A stretch of 44,443 nucleotides of DNA from Oscillospiraceae bacterium (GTDB lineage Bacteria > Bacillota > Clostridia > TANB77 > CAG-508). The notes beneath the pieces were generated by a model, which worked only from the letters and a program-made list of their open reading frames with translations, did not search any database and had not been told where the DNA came from. The stretch is from NCBI GenBank assembly GCA_009785865.1, contig WQVL01000014.1, forward strand, positions 1 to 44,443. The letters are read 5' to 3'. This document shows positions 1 through 8,237 of the stretch, piece by piece (within the stretch, counting starts at the first letter, position 1; every line of letters starts with the position of its first letter). A program made the position numbers and the translations under genes.

Positions 1-68
1 ATAAAACATCATTAGAAGTAGCATAAAAATTTAATAACATTTACATTGTTAAAAAAACGGACACTTAA

Positions 69-266
69 TATTGCAATTTATATTCAGACCAAGAATTTGA
101 AGAAAATTTGACAGAAGAAGTTGAGCAGTACATTCAATATTTAAAAATGGTAGGCTCACTCTACTTAGAAATAGTGGGACCAAATCCATACATTATTGAA
201 TGGAATGATGGAAATTTTTCCACCATGCGGTTCTTGAATAAGTGGAGAAGTGTAAACGAAATATGA
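69..266 (+). pseudogene. ORF remnant, C-terminal fragment of unknown protein
   Basis: An open frame runs from just after a stop codon to TGA at 264-266. The only internal ATG, at 147, would give 39 residues. The end reads NKWRSVNEI. No ribosome site precedes the ATG and I do not recognise the family. It contains one in-frame CGG (228-230) that must be read as arginine, because a +1 step there would hit a stop within two codons. It therefore does not follow the decoding rule of the native genes. Most likely it is the tail of a decayed or imported gene. Confidence 0.3.
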
Positions 267-309
267 TGTTTTAGTTCTACCGCAATGCAGACGAAACAAA
301 CAAAAAAAT

Positions 310-345
310 GAGTTGCTTGCCTTATTGGTAAGCAACTCGTTTTAA
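310..345 (+). terminator. Rho-independent terminator
   Basis: The arm GAGTTGCTTGCC pairs with GGTAAGCAACTC across a short loop and is followed by a short T run. It ends transcription of whatever lies upstream of ftsY. Confidence 0.75.
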
Positions 346-388
346 CTTGATTGAAAATTCCAAAGTGAGAGTGTTAAGTTGTAGTGTA

Positions 389-417
389 TTGTTCATTACG
401 GAAAGGTGTGATATAAT
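389..417 (+). promoter_or_regulatory. Sigma-A promoter of ftsY
   Basis: TTGTTC (389-394) and TATAAT (412-417) are separated by 17 bp, and a TG sits upstream of the -10 box. Transcription would start near 424, leaving a leader of about 105 nt before ftsY. Confidence 0.7.
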
Positions 418-528
418 AGGCCTGCCGGCCTATTGAAACGCTTGCCTGAATAATACACGAAAGACTTCGTCTTTTGGCAGCGTTATAATAGACTTTGTAA
501 GTAGAGGCCAAAAACAAAGGAGAAAAGT
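416..528 (+). promoter_or_regulatory. Structured 5' leader of ftsY
   Basis: Three stems can be drawn. ATAGGCC/GGCCTAT (416-433) has a 4-nt loop. An outer stem CGCTTGCC/GGCAGCG (439-482) encloses AAAGAC/GTCTTT (460-474). A second TATAAT lies at 483-488. No known riboswitch or SRP RNA core was recognised, so the role is unknown. Confidence 0.35.
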
Positions 529-1435
529 ATGGGTTTTTTTGATAAGCTAAGAAGTGGATTAGGAAAGACTAGAGATTCACTAGGCGATAAAATGAATAAT
601 GTATTTGCAGGATTTAAAAAAGTTGATGAAGAGTTATTAGAAGAGTTAGAAGAGATTCTGATAATGTCAGACATAGGTGTAGATACAGCGGTAGATATAA
701 TAGGAAGATTAAGAGAAAGAATAAAAAAAGATAAGATAGAAGATCAAGACTTCGTCAAAACTGCATTAAAAGAAGAGATGAAAGATATTTTAGATGTAGA
801 AAACAAAGAATTGAAGCTAGAGACTAAGCCGTCTGTGATTTTAGTGGTTGGTGTAAATGGAGCAGGAAAAACAACATCAATTGGGAAAATGGCAAATAGA
901 TTAAGGCAAGATGGAAAGCAAATTGTTGTTGCCGCTGCTGATACTTTCAGAGCAGCAGCGGTTGAGCAGCTGGAGATATGGGCTGAACGTGCAGGAAGCA
1001 AGATTGTGAAAAAGGAAGAAGGAACTGATCCGGCTTCGGTAGTGTATGAAGCAATACAGGAAGTAAAAAGAATTGGTGCAGATGTTCTTATATGTGATAC
1101 TGCAGGAAGACTTCATAACAAGAAACATCTAATGGATGAACTTCTTAAAATAGAAAAAGTAATAGCAAAAGAATTACCAGAAGCCTCAAAAGAAGTGTTA
1201 TTAGTTCTAGATGGGACAACTGGACAAAATGCTATTCAGCAGGTAAAAGCATTTAAAGAAACTGTAGATATAACAGGACTGGTGTTAACTAAGCTGGATG
1301 GAACAGCGAAAGGTGGGGCAGTAGTTCGGAATAGTTAATGAGAACAAAATTCCAGTAAAGTTTATTGGAGTAGGCGAAAAGATAGAAGATATGGAAATAT
1401 TTAATTCAAATGATTTTGTTAATGCAATATTTTAA
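529..1435 (+). CDS. ftsY: Signal recognition particle receptor FtsY (one CGGA +1 site)
   Basis: SRP-receptor GTPase that docks ribosome-SRP complexes at the membrane. Visible motifs are the P-loop GVNGAGKTTSIGK, DTFRAAAVEQL, DTAGRLHNK and TKLDGTAKGG. The ATG at 529 follows the ribosome site AAAGGAG. In the standard code the frame ends at 1338, after ...GGAVVRNS, and loses the last alpha-helical part of the GTPase domain. Reading CGGA at 1327-1330 as one glycine continues as GGAVVGIVNENKIPV and VKFIGVGEKIEDM to TAA at 1433-1435. This gives 301 residues, normal for FtsY. The gene is essential in bacteria, so loss is implausible. It stands alone behind its own promoter. Confidence 0.95.
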
Positions 1436-1484
1436 ATAGCTTCATAGAATATAAATAAGTTATAGAGTAGTAAAAGGAGAAAAA

Positions 1485-2078
1485 ATGGAGTGGACAGTTC
1501 CTTATATAATTTCACAAGTGCTAGTAATAGCAATGTATGTTACTTTAGCGATAACATACTACTTGAAGGATAGGCGAAAGATATTAGCAATAAATTTTTT
1601 AGGTTGCGTATTTTCAGGTGGTGCTTTTATTCTTTTATCTGCATACACAGGATTAGCGATGGTATTTATAGCTATAACTAGGAATGTTATATTCTTGATT
1701 GATGAAAAGAAGAACGGAAAGAGCACAGAGATAAAGAGAAAAGATGTTGCAATTTTGTTATTCCTATACTTAGCTGTAATAGCTGTAACAATACCTACGC
1801 AGGAAGGACTTTTAAGTTTGCTATCTGTATTTGCAACGTCACTATTTACTTATTCTATATGGCAAAAGAACAATATGGTTTATAGAGTCTTAGGAATACC
1901 AGTTAGTTTGTTATGGATTTCTTATAGTTTTTATATAGATTCATTATTCGGAATGATATTAGAGAGTGTTATATTGATATGTGCTATTGTAGGAATTGTT
2001 TTAATAAGGAAGAAGAAAGAGAACATAGAGGAAAACATACAAGGAGCATTGAAAGAGGAGCAATATGAAGGTAAATAA
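1485..2078 (+). CDS. YgjV-family inner membrane protein
   Basis: 197 residues with about seven hydrophobic segments, starting at an ATG behind AAAAGGAG. The composition and layout (an early LKDRRK loop, then INFLGCVFSGGAF) match the YgjV (Imp-YgjV) family of unknown function. It overlaps the next gene by 14 nt, which suggests translational coupling. No in-frame CGG codons. Confidence 0.7.
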   Translation: MEWTVPYIISQVLVIAMYVTLAITYYLKDRRKILAINFLGCVFSGGAFILLSAYTGLAMVFIAITRNVIFLIDEKKNGKSTEIKRKDVAILLFLYLAVIAVTIPTQEGLLSLLSVFATSLFTYSIWQKNNMVYRVLGIPVSLLWISYSFYIDSLFGMILESVILICAIVGIVLIRKKKENIEENIQGALKEEQYEGK

Positions 2079-4584
2079 AAAAAGAATTTTTGTAATTAGT
2101 TTTTTAGCACTTTATGCACTATATCTGTTTATAGCAATAAGGATAGAGTATTTGCAAATACTTAATATAGGTGAAAGATTTGTACCAGTATTCTGGCAGA
2201 ATATGAGATATAGAATTACTGTAACAAGCATAAATTTTGTGTTTATATTCTTAGTAGTATTTGTAACAACAATCTTTATTAAAAAAGGGCTGAAGAAGTT
2301 TTTTGATGATGAGAAAAAAGAGATGCCAAAGCTTCCACATAAATCATTATCACTTGTAATAGGAATAATTGGGAGTATGATTACGTCTAATATGATTACA
2401 GAAAGAGCAATACTTGCATTTAATACAAGTGTATTTGGAATGCGAGATCCTGTATTTAATCTAGATATTTCATATTTTATATTTCAAAAGCCATTTATTG
2501 AATTACTATTATACTATTTCATAGGAATAATGGTGGTTCTTTCACTATATGTAATCATTTATCACATAGTAGTTTTCAATAAATTCTTTAATCAGGGAAT
2601 AGATAGAGAGCTATTGAAAAAGAGTATAGCAGTAAGGCATCTAGTATGGAATATAATACTTATTTCAGTAGGAGTAGCTGGAATCACACTCTTAAATTCA
2701 CAAGGAATAGTTCTTGGAAGATTTTTAACATTGAGTGATGGAACAGCACTTACTCGGAGCAGGGTTTTTAGATGTAACAATAAGGTTATGGGGATATAGG
2801 ATTTTATCGCTAGTAATAATAGTAGCTACAGTATTGGCGACAGGGTATTTTAAAAAAGGTAAATTTAAAAAAATGCTTATATCTGCACTTACTATTCCTG
2901 CATATTTACTAATATTGTTTGGAGTTCTTTTAGGTTCAGATTTAATCTTCGTTAGAGGTAATCAGCTATATCGAGAAAGAAGATTTATAGAATACAATAT
3001 GAATTTTACAAGAAGTGCATATAATATTCGTATAGAAGAAATAGAAGCAGAAAATACTGGTGCAATAACCGAGTGGGACCTTATAGGGAATGAAGATCTA
3101 ATAGCAAATATAAACTTGCTAAGTGAACAGATTGTACTTGCGACATTGGAAGAATATCAGACAAATATTGGAGAATACATATTCCCATCTACAATGCCTG
3201 CAATGATTAGCATAAATGGTCAAGATACTTTAGTATATATGAGTCCAAGAGAGGCTACGAGCAATAATGTAGCGGGACATGGGTCAGGGGCAGTAATAAA
3301 TTATGCAGCAAGAGTAAGTGCTACAGGTCTTTTAGAGTATGTACAAGAAGGACACATAGATATGCATATTGAACAGCCGGTAATAAATTATGGACTTGGA
3401 TCAAGACGTAATATAATAGATAGAGCAAGAACAGTGCTTCCACATATAGAATATGATCCAGAACCATATATAGTAATTACAGATGAGGGTAGATTAGTAT
3501 GGGTACTTCAAGGGTATACAATGTCTAATCAACATCCTTTTTCGCAAACGGTTTTAGTGGACCTTGGAAATTGGCAAAGGACAAGAATAAATTATATTAG
3601 AAATTCTATTACGGTACTTATAGATGCTTATGATGGGACAATGTACTTTTATATAATAGATAGGACAGATCCTATCGCAATGGCATATAGAAATTTATAT
3701 CCTGGTTTATTTGAAGATTTAGATAAACCAATGCCAGAAAGCATAACAAGACAGATAGTGTATCCGAGATTTTTATACAATATTCAAGCAGAAGTGCTAA
3801 GAAGGTATCGTGATGTTAGAGTAGATGTTTTATACAGAGCGGAAGATGTCTGGGAGATAGCAACAGAAAGTACAAATCTAAATAGAACCTTGCCCCGGAA
3901 CAGATATAGCACCATATTATGTAGCAATTAGATGTGAAGTAACTAATGGATTAGAGTTAGCACTAATGGTTCCATATACGATAGCATATAGACAGAATCT
4001 GATAGGGTACTTAGTAGGAACACATGAACTAGAACATGGAGCAAGACTGAGGCTATATAGATTTAATGCAGAGAACGCGATACTCCGGAACAATGCAAAT
4101 AGGAACTTTGATTGATCAAAATGAAAATCTTCTAAGAGAGTTAAATAGATTTAATGTTACCGGCACTAGACTGGAAAAACATGTTATAGTAGTCCCGATC
4201 AATAATGCACTATTGTATGTTATGCCAATTTATCAGGTAATGGTAAATGAATCAGAAGTGCCGATACTCCGTAGAGTAGTAGTAGCTTCTGGAAATAAAG
4301 TGGCAATCGGTAACAATTTAGAAGAAGCGATTGCGGAATTATTAGTTACTGAAGAAATTAATATTGAAATAGTGGGAGAAAGTGCTGAGCAGTTAATAGC
4401 TCAGATCATAACTGCAAATAGAAACTTAGAACAATCACATGCAATTAATGATTGGGAGCAAATTGGAAGAGATATAAGTAGATTACAAGAGCTAATACGT
4501 AGATTAGAAGATTTAGAACTTGAAAGAGAGAGCAGAGAAAGAAGAGAAAGTGGATCTAATCGTAATACGACTGTAAGCGAATAA
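2065..4584 (+). CDS. UPF0182 membrane protein (three CGGA +1 sites)
   Basis: Large membrane protein of the UPF0182 (COG1615) family, function unknown. The N-terminal half carries about seven transmembrane helices; the C-terminal half is extracellular and soluble. In the standard code it appears as four overlapping pieces. Reading CGGA as one glycine at 2755-2758, 3896-3899 and 4086-4089 fuses them into a single 838-residue protein, close to the usual 850-950. The joins fall in conserved stretches: LTGAGFLDVTIRL, LPGTDIAPYYVAIR and ILGTMQIGTLIDQ. The intervals between sites (1137 and 186 nt) are exact multiples of three. The C-terminus is charged (ELERESRERRESG). The ATG at 2065 lies inside the end of ygjV, behind GAGGAG. 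Confidence 0.93.
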
Positions 4585-4589
4585 AAAAT

Positions 4590-4641
4590 GAAAAAAGCAC
4601 CAAACTAATTTAAAGAACTTAAATTAATAGAGGTGTTTTTT
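4590..4641 (+). terminator. Long hairpin, terminator-like, covering the next ribosome site
   Basis: AAAAAAGCACC (4591-4601) pairs with GGTGTTTTTT (4632-4641), and an inner stem pairs TAATTTA with TAAATTA. The U run works as a terminator for UPF0182. The 3' arm also contains the GAGGTG ribosome site of the next gene, only 7 nt before its ATG, so the same hairpin may hide that site. Confidence 0.6.
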
Positions 4642-4642
4642 G

Positions 4643-4918
4643 ATGTCAAAAAAGTTAGATGAAAAAATTGATAAACTAAATAAAATTTTAGAAAGAACGA
4701 ATTTGATAGATTTAATTTATATTGTCGGAAGGAAAAGGGAGATTTTCAAACGAAATATTTTAGCGGGGATTGCTAGAGGAATAGGGTTTACTATAGGAGT
4801 AACTATAGTTACAGCTGTTGTTATATATATATTGCAAAGTTTAGTTACGCTAAACATTCCTCTAATTGGAGAGTATATTGTTGAGATAATAGATGTCATT
4901 GAGAGAGGAAGACCATAA
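4643..4918 (+). CDS. DUF5665-like small membrane protein
   Basis: About 91 residues. A charged coiled-coil-like N-terminus (KLDEKIDKLNKILERTN) is followed by a glycine-rich segment (ILAGIARGIGFTIGVT), one long transmembrane helix, and a short tail with PLIGEYIVEIIDVI. This layout matches the DUF5665 family of firmicute proteins, function unknown. The ATG at 4643 is preceded by GAGGTG, which lies in the 3' arm of the hairpin described above. Confidence 0.6.
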   Translation: MSKKLDEKIDKLNKILERTNLIDLIYIVGRKREIFKRNILAGIARGIGFTIGVTIVTAVVIYILQSLVTLNIPLIGEYIVEIIDVIERGRP

Positions 4919-4968
4919 GAATAAAAAAGTGACAAAAGGATGACAATAATGACATTTATGTTAAAGAA

Positions 4969-4997
4969 TTGACAACTACTTGCAAATAAGTTATACT
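4969..4997 (+). promoter_or_regulatory. Sigma-A promoter
   Basis: TTGACA (4969-4974), 17-bp spacer, TATACT (4992-4997), about 45 nt before the ATG at 5042. Confidence 0.8.
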
Positions 4998-5041
4998 TAA
5001 TCTTGTCGACTTAGACGAATAATAAGGAAGAGTGATTATAA

Positions 5042-5314
5042 ATGTTACGAAAGATGCTTAAACATCCAATAGAAGCATGGAGAGAGAATTCAATAAAACA
5101 ACCAATAAAAAGAAATACAATATTTGGCGCTCTAACACTAGGAATGCTAGTGTTATTAAACTTAGCGACAATGCTTAGTGCGGTTATGTCTTCATATTCT
5201 AGAAAAGTTAGAGGTTATGAGAACTGTTCAATATATGAAATATGGGGAATGAGATGGAATGCAATTAGAGAAATCCAATCGATAGGACTTTTTGCAAGAA
5301 AACAACGAATATAA
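5042..5314 (+). CDS. Small single-helix membrane protein, unknown
   Basis: 90 residues with an amphipathic basic start (MLRKMLKHPIEAWRENSIK), one hydrophobic helix (TIFGALTLGMLVLLNLATML) and a basic C-terminal tail. It has its own promoter and terminator, so it is monocistronic. I do not recognise a family. The ATG follows GGAAG. No CGG codon in frame. Confidence 0.6.
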   Translation: MLRKMLKHPIEAWRENSIKQPIKRNTIFGALTLGMLVLLNLATMLSAVMSSYSRKVRGYENCSIYEIWGMRWNAIREIQSIGLFARKQRI

Positions 5315-5339
5315 TAATAAAAGTAAATATATATTTTGA

Positions 5340-5373
5340 GAAGACATTCTAGGTAGGATGTTTTCTTTTTTTG
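5340..5373 (+). terminator. Rho-independent terminator
   Basis: GAAGACATTC pairs with GGATGTTTTC (two G-U pairs), followed by seven T. Confidence 0.8.
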
Positions 5374-5374
5374 T

Positions 5375-5403
5375 TTGCACTCGATTAGAAGTTGTTATAT
5401 ACT
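5375..5403 (+). promoter_or_regulatory. Sigma-A promoter of ddh
   Basis: TTGCAC (5375-5380), 17 bp, TATACT (5398-5403). The leader to the ATG at 5540 is about 130 nt and includes a CATGC-GTA-GCATG hairpin. I could not match it to a lysine riboswitch. Confidence 0.6.
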
Positions 5404-5539
5404 TTTATTATGTAATAAAGTTCGTTAGAACTTTTGGAATAACAAGGTTAAGCTTGATTGGTTTTATGCCATGCGTAGCATGTATACATATGCTGAAGGA
5501 GCTTTTCTTATAAATAGAGAATAGAAAGGGTTGTTTTGT

Positions 5540-6521
5540 ATGAAAATAAAAATTGGAATAGTAGGTTATGGTAATGTAGGGCGAGGAGTTCATCAAGCAA
5601 TTTTGCAGAATCCTGACATGGAGCTTGTAGCAATATTTACAAGGAGAAATCCAGATAGTGTAAAAACACATAGTGATGCAAAAGTTGACTTATATGATAA
5701 TCTTGCAAACTACGAACGGAAAAATAGATGTGCTTATGTTATGCAATGGATCTGCTACAGACCTTCCTTCGCAAGGACCAGAACTTGCAAGTATGTTTTG
5801 TACAATTGATAGTTATGATAATCATGGAGAGATGTCAAACTATTTTGCAGCAATGAATGAAGCGACAACTAAAGGAGGAACTCTTTCTGTAATTGCTACT
5901 GGTTGGGACCCGGGAATATTTTCAATTAATAGAGTGTTATTTGAATCTTTCTTAGCTGATGGAACGACAAACTTTTTCTATGGACCTGGTGTAAGCCAAG
6001 GACATTCAGAAGCGGTTCGTGCAGTGGATGGAGTGAAGAAAGGAGTTCAATACACAATACCAGTTGATGAAAATTTACAGAAAGTACAAAATGGAGAGAT
6101 TTTAGATTTAACACCAAGAGAAAAACAACTTAGACATTGTGTTATTGTTGCAGAAGAAGGAGCAGATAAAGGAGTAATAGAGAAAACTATAAAAGAAATG
6201 CCTAACTATTTTGAGCCATATAACACGATTGTAGATTTTGTAGATGAAGAAGAGTTTATAAAAAACCATTCTAGTATGCCTCATGGAGGGTTTGTAATTC
6301 GTACAGGATTTACTGGAGCAGAACGTAATCCTGAAACAATGGAGTTTTCTTTGAAATTAGCAAAGAATCCAGAGTTCACTGCGTCTGCGATGTTACCTTA
6401 TGCAAGGGCAGCAAAGAGAATGTATGATAACGGAGACAGGGGTGCAAAGACTGTTTTTGATATAGCACCTGCATTACTTAGCCCAAAGAGTCATAGTGAG
6501 CTTGTAAAAGAACTACTATAG
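5540..6521 (+). CDS. ddh: meso-Diaminopimelate dehydrogenase (one CGGA +1 site)
   Basis: NADPH-dependent enzyme converting tetrahydrodipicolinate to meso-diaminopimelate for lysine and peptidoglycan. The N-terminal Rossmann motif is GIVGYGNVGRG. Further on are CNGSATDLPSQGPE, the catalytic-region ATGWDPGIFSI and the FYGPGVSQGHSEAVR substrate loop. The standard frame ends soon after 5717. Reading CGGA at 5717-5720 as one glycine gives NYEGKIDVLMLCNGS and a total of 326 residues, the family's normal length. Two phases separated by exactly one base, with all family motifs retained, rule out random decay. The ATG at 5540 follows GAAAGG. It has its own promoter and terminator. meso-DAP also feeds dipicolinate synthesis next door (spoVFB). 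Confidence 0.95.
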
Positions 6522-6546
6522 TATTAAGTCATAAATGAGGTGATAG

Positions 6547-6585
6547 GAAAAGATCCTGAGCTGCTATGCTAAGGATCTTTTCTTT
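6547..6585 (+). terminator. Terminator after ddh (bidirectional)
   Basis: GAAAAGATCC pairs with GGATCTTTTC and is followed by TTT. The A-rich 5' arm lets it also serve the toxin gene coming from the other strand. Confidence 0.8.
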
Positions 6586-6599
6586 ATGTATTATAGTAG

Positions 6600-6884
6600 T
6601 TAAAATTTAAGCTTTTTGAGCTCATTATAAAAATTTTCACGAGTTCCTACTAGAATTATAACGACGATCTTGTCTTCATATATTCTATAAGCTATTTCAT
6701 AATTTGTTTTATCATAGTATACGTCATAACAGAAGAAACCATTTAAGTCTCCTTTCTTTGCTTCGCCTATGTAGGGATTTTGACTTATTCTGATTAAAGC
6801 ATCTTGTAATAGTTTTTTCAAATTACTATTTTTCAATTTTTTTAAAAATTTCTCTGCTCTTGGAGAGAATTTAATTTCATACAT
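6600..6884 (-). CDS. RelE/ParE-family toxin
   Basis: 94 residues beginning MYEIKFSPRAEKFLKKL, the typical first strand and helix of RelE/ParE toxins. The end is VVIILVGTRENFYNEL, where catalytic or binding side chains usually sit. RelE-type toxins cut mRNA in the ribosomal A site. The gene starts 1 nt after the stop of the upstream antitoxin, so the two are co-translated. No in-frame CGG. Confidence 0.8.
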   Translation of the reverse strand: MYEIKFSPRAEKFLKKLKNSNLKKLLQDALIRISQNPYIGEAKKGDLNGFFCYDVYYDKTNYEIAYRIYEDKIVVIILVGTRENFYNELKKLKF

Positions 6885-6885
6885 C

Positions 6886-7257
6886 TTATCCCTCCTTATC
6901 GAATATGTCTCCCATGGTTGTATATGGAGAGGAGTCTTCTGCGATCTTATCAGCTTCTTTAATTAGCTGTTTAGCCGCTAGACGTATTTTAGACTTTCTC
7001 TCTTTAAACTTGGATAGGAGTTTATCTCCTTCATAACCTTCATCGATTAAATCCTTCAAAATATATTCTGAAAAGCCAGTATCTTCATTATCATTTACAG
7101 GCTTAATGATAATACAGTTTTCCTGAATAATACATTCTACTTCATTGCTTATATTTAGAGCTTTGAAGTATTCGATTGGCAATGTTATCTGTCTTTTTTT
7201 CGATACAGAAATTATTTTAGGTTTCATTTTATATTTCTCCATTTCAATTATACTCAT
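6886..7257 (-). CDS. AbrB/MazE-type antitoxin
   Basis: 123 residues when started at the ATG behind AAGGAG (first residues MSIIEMEKYKM). Residues about 14-55 form a swapped-hairpin AbrB DNA-binding domain (ISVSKKRQITLPIEYFKAL, then ECIIQENCIIIKP). The charged C-terminal half probably wraps the toxin. It pairs directly with the RelE-like gene and probably represses its own promoter. Function as an antitoxin is inferred from order and domain type. Confidence 0.8.
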   Translation of the reverse strand: MSIIEMEKYKMKPKIISVSKKRQITLPIEYFKALNISNEVECIIQENCIIIKPVNDNEDTGFSEYILKDLIDEGYEGDKLLSKFKERKSKIRLAAKQLIKEADKIAEDSSPYTTMGDIFDKEG

Positions 7258-7301
7258 AGGTTTTCTCCTTATTATATTCAAACATTCATATGCTTATTCA
7301 T

Positions 7302-7343
7302 ATTTCTTTGTATCATTGTAACAAAGAAACAAAGAAATATCAA
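7302..7343 (-). promoter_or_regulatory. Toxin-antitoxin promoter with inverted-repeat operator
   Basis: On the minus strand TTGATA (7343-7338), 17 bp, TACAAT (7320-7315). The inverted repeat ATTTCTTTG (7302-7310) / CAAAGAAAT (7330-7338) brackets the core promoter, as expected for autorepression by the AbrB-type protein. Confidence 0.65.
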
Positions 7344-7466
7344 GTTAAAGATTAAAATTTGTGTTATAAAGTGAATCGTGGTGGTGAAATCTTTAATTTA
7401 ATTCTATATTTGCTCACTTCTCTTAACATAATTTCATAATATATAGGAGACAGGGGGACCAATAAT

Positions 7467-8048
7467 ATGTTGCTAGAAGGAAAAAAAGTGGGATTTGCAC
7501 TTACAGGTTCTTTTTGTACATTCGAAAAAGCAATTCCCCAAATTTCAAAGCTAATAGAAGAGGGAGCAGAAGTGTTACCTATTATGTCTTTTAATAGCTA
7601 TAACTTAGATACTAAATTTGGGAAGGCTGCAGACTTTGTAAAGGAAATAGAAGAGATAACAAAGAAGAAGATCATCCATACGATAGAAGGTGCAGAACCA
7701 ATAGGACCGCAAAGACTAACGGATATAATGGTAATAGCTCCATGTTCGCGGGAATACTATCGGTAAAATGGCAAATGGAATAACAGATACACCGGTTCTT
7801 ATGGCTGCAAAGTCGCATTTAAGGAATGAGAATCCTTTGGTTTTAGGGATATCTACTAATGACCGGACTTTCTCGGAAGCGCACAAAACATAGGGAAATT
7901 ACTCAATAAAAGGGATGTATACTTTATACCATTTAGACAGGATAACCCGATAACGAAACCAAGATCTTTAGTTTTTGACCTAAACTATACTTTGCCTACA
8001 GTTTTAAAAGCTTTAGAGAGAGAACAGATTCAACCTATACTATTATGA
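7467..8048 (+). CDS. spoVFB: Dipicolinate synthase subunit B, SpoVFB (three CGGN +1 sites)
   Basis: Flavoprotein-like subunit of dipicolinate synthase, which makes the spore-core compound dipicolinic acid in the mother cell. The N-terminus GKKVGFALTGSFCTFEKA and MVIAPCSGNTIGKMANGITD are family signatures. The standard frame stops at 7766. Reading CGGG at 7749-7752 and CGGA at 7864-7867 and 7874-7877 as single glycines gives SGNTIGK, then STNDGLSGSAQNIGKLL, ending with TAG-free sequence to TGA at 8046-8048. Total 192 residues, normal for the family. The last two sites are only two codons apart. The usual partner spoVFA is not next to it in this window. A sporulation-type -10 (CATAATATA) may lie upstream. 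Confidence 0.92.
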
Positions 8049-8072
8049 ATGTATTAACAAGAAAAGAATTTT

Positions 8073-8105
8073 AGAAGAGCAGAGGAATGTAGCTGCTCTT
8101 TTCTT
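8073..8105 (+). terminator. Terminator after spoVFB
   Basis: AGAAGAGCAG pairs with CTGCTCTTTTCT around a short loop; the U-rich 3' arm is part of the stem. Confidence 0.75.
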
Positions 8106-8149
8106 ATGAAGTAATATAAAATTAGCAAGAAGCTAATTCACATAAACAG

Positions 8150-8178
8150 TTGACAGGGGGGGTGGAAAGTGATACAAT
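8150..8178 (+). promoter_or_regulatory. Sigma-A promoter of pgi
   Basis: TTGACA (8150-8155), 17-bp spacer with a run of seven G, TACAAT (8173-8178). Confidence 0.8.
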
Positions 8179-8237
8179 TTTTTTGAAATGCTGTTAGAAT
8201 ACAGTTTTTCAAAAAATAATCTGAGAGGATGAAGTGC

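Noticed and set aside
416-528. SRP RNA or known riboswitch before ftsY
   Set aside because: Stems are present, but the conserved SRP RNA tip (GGAAG-type loop with GUCAGG) and known riboswitch cores were not found.
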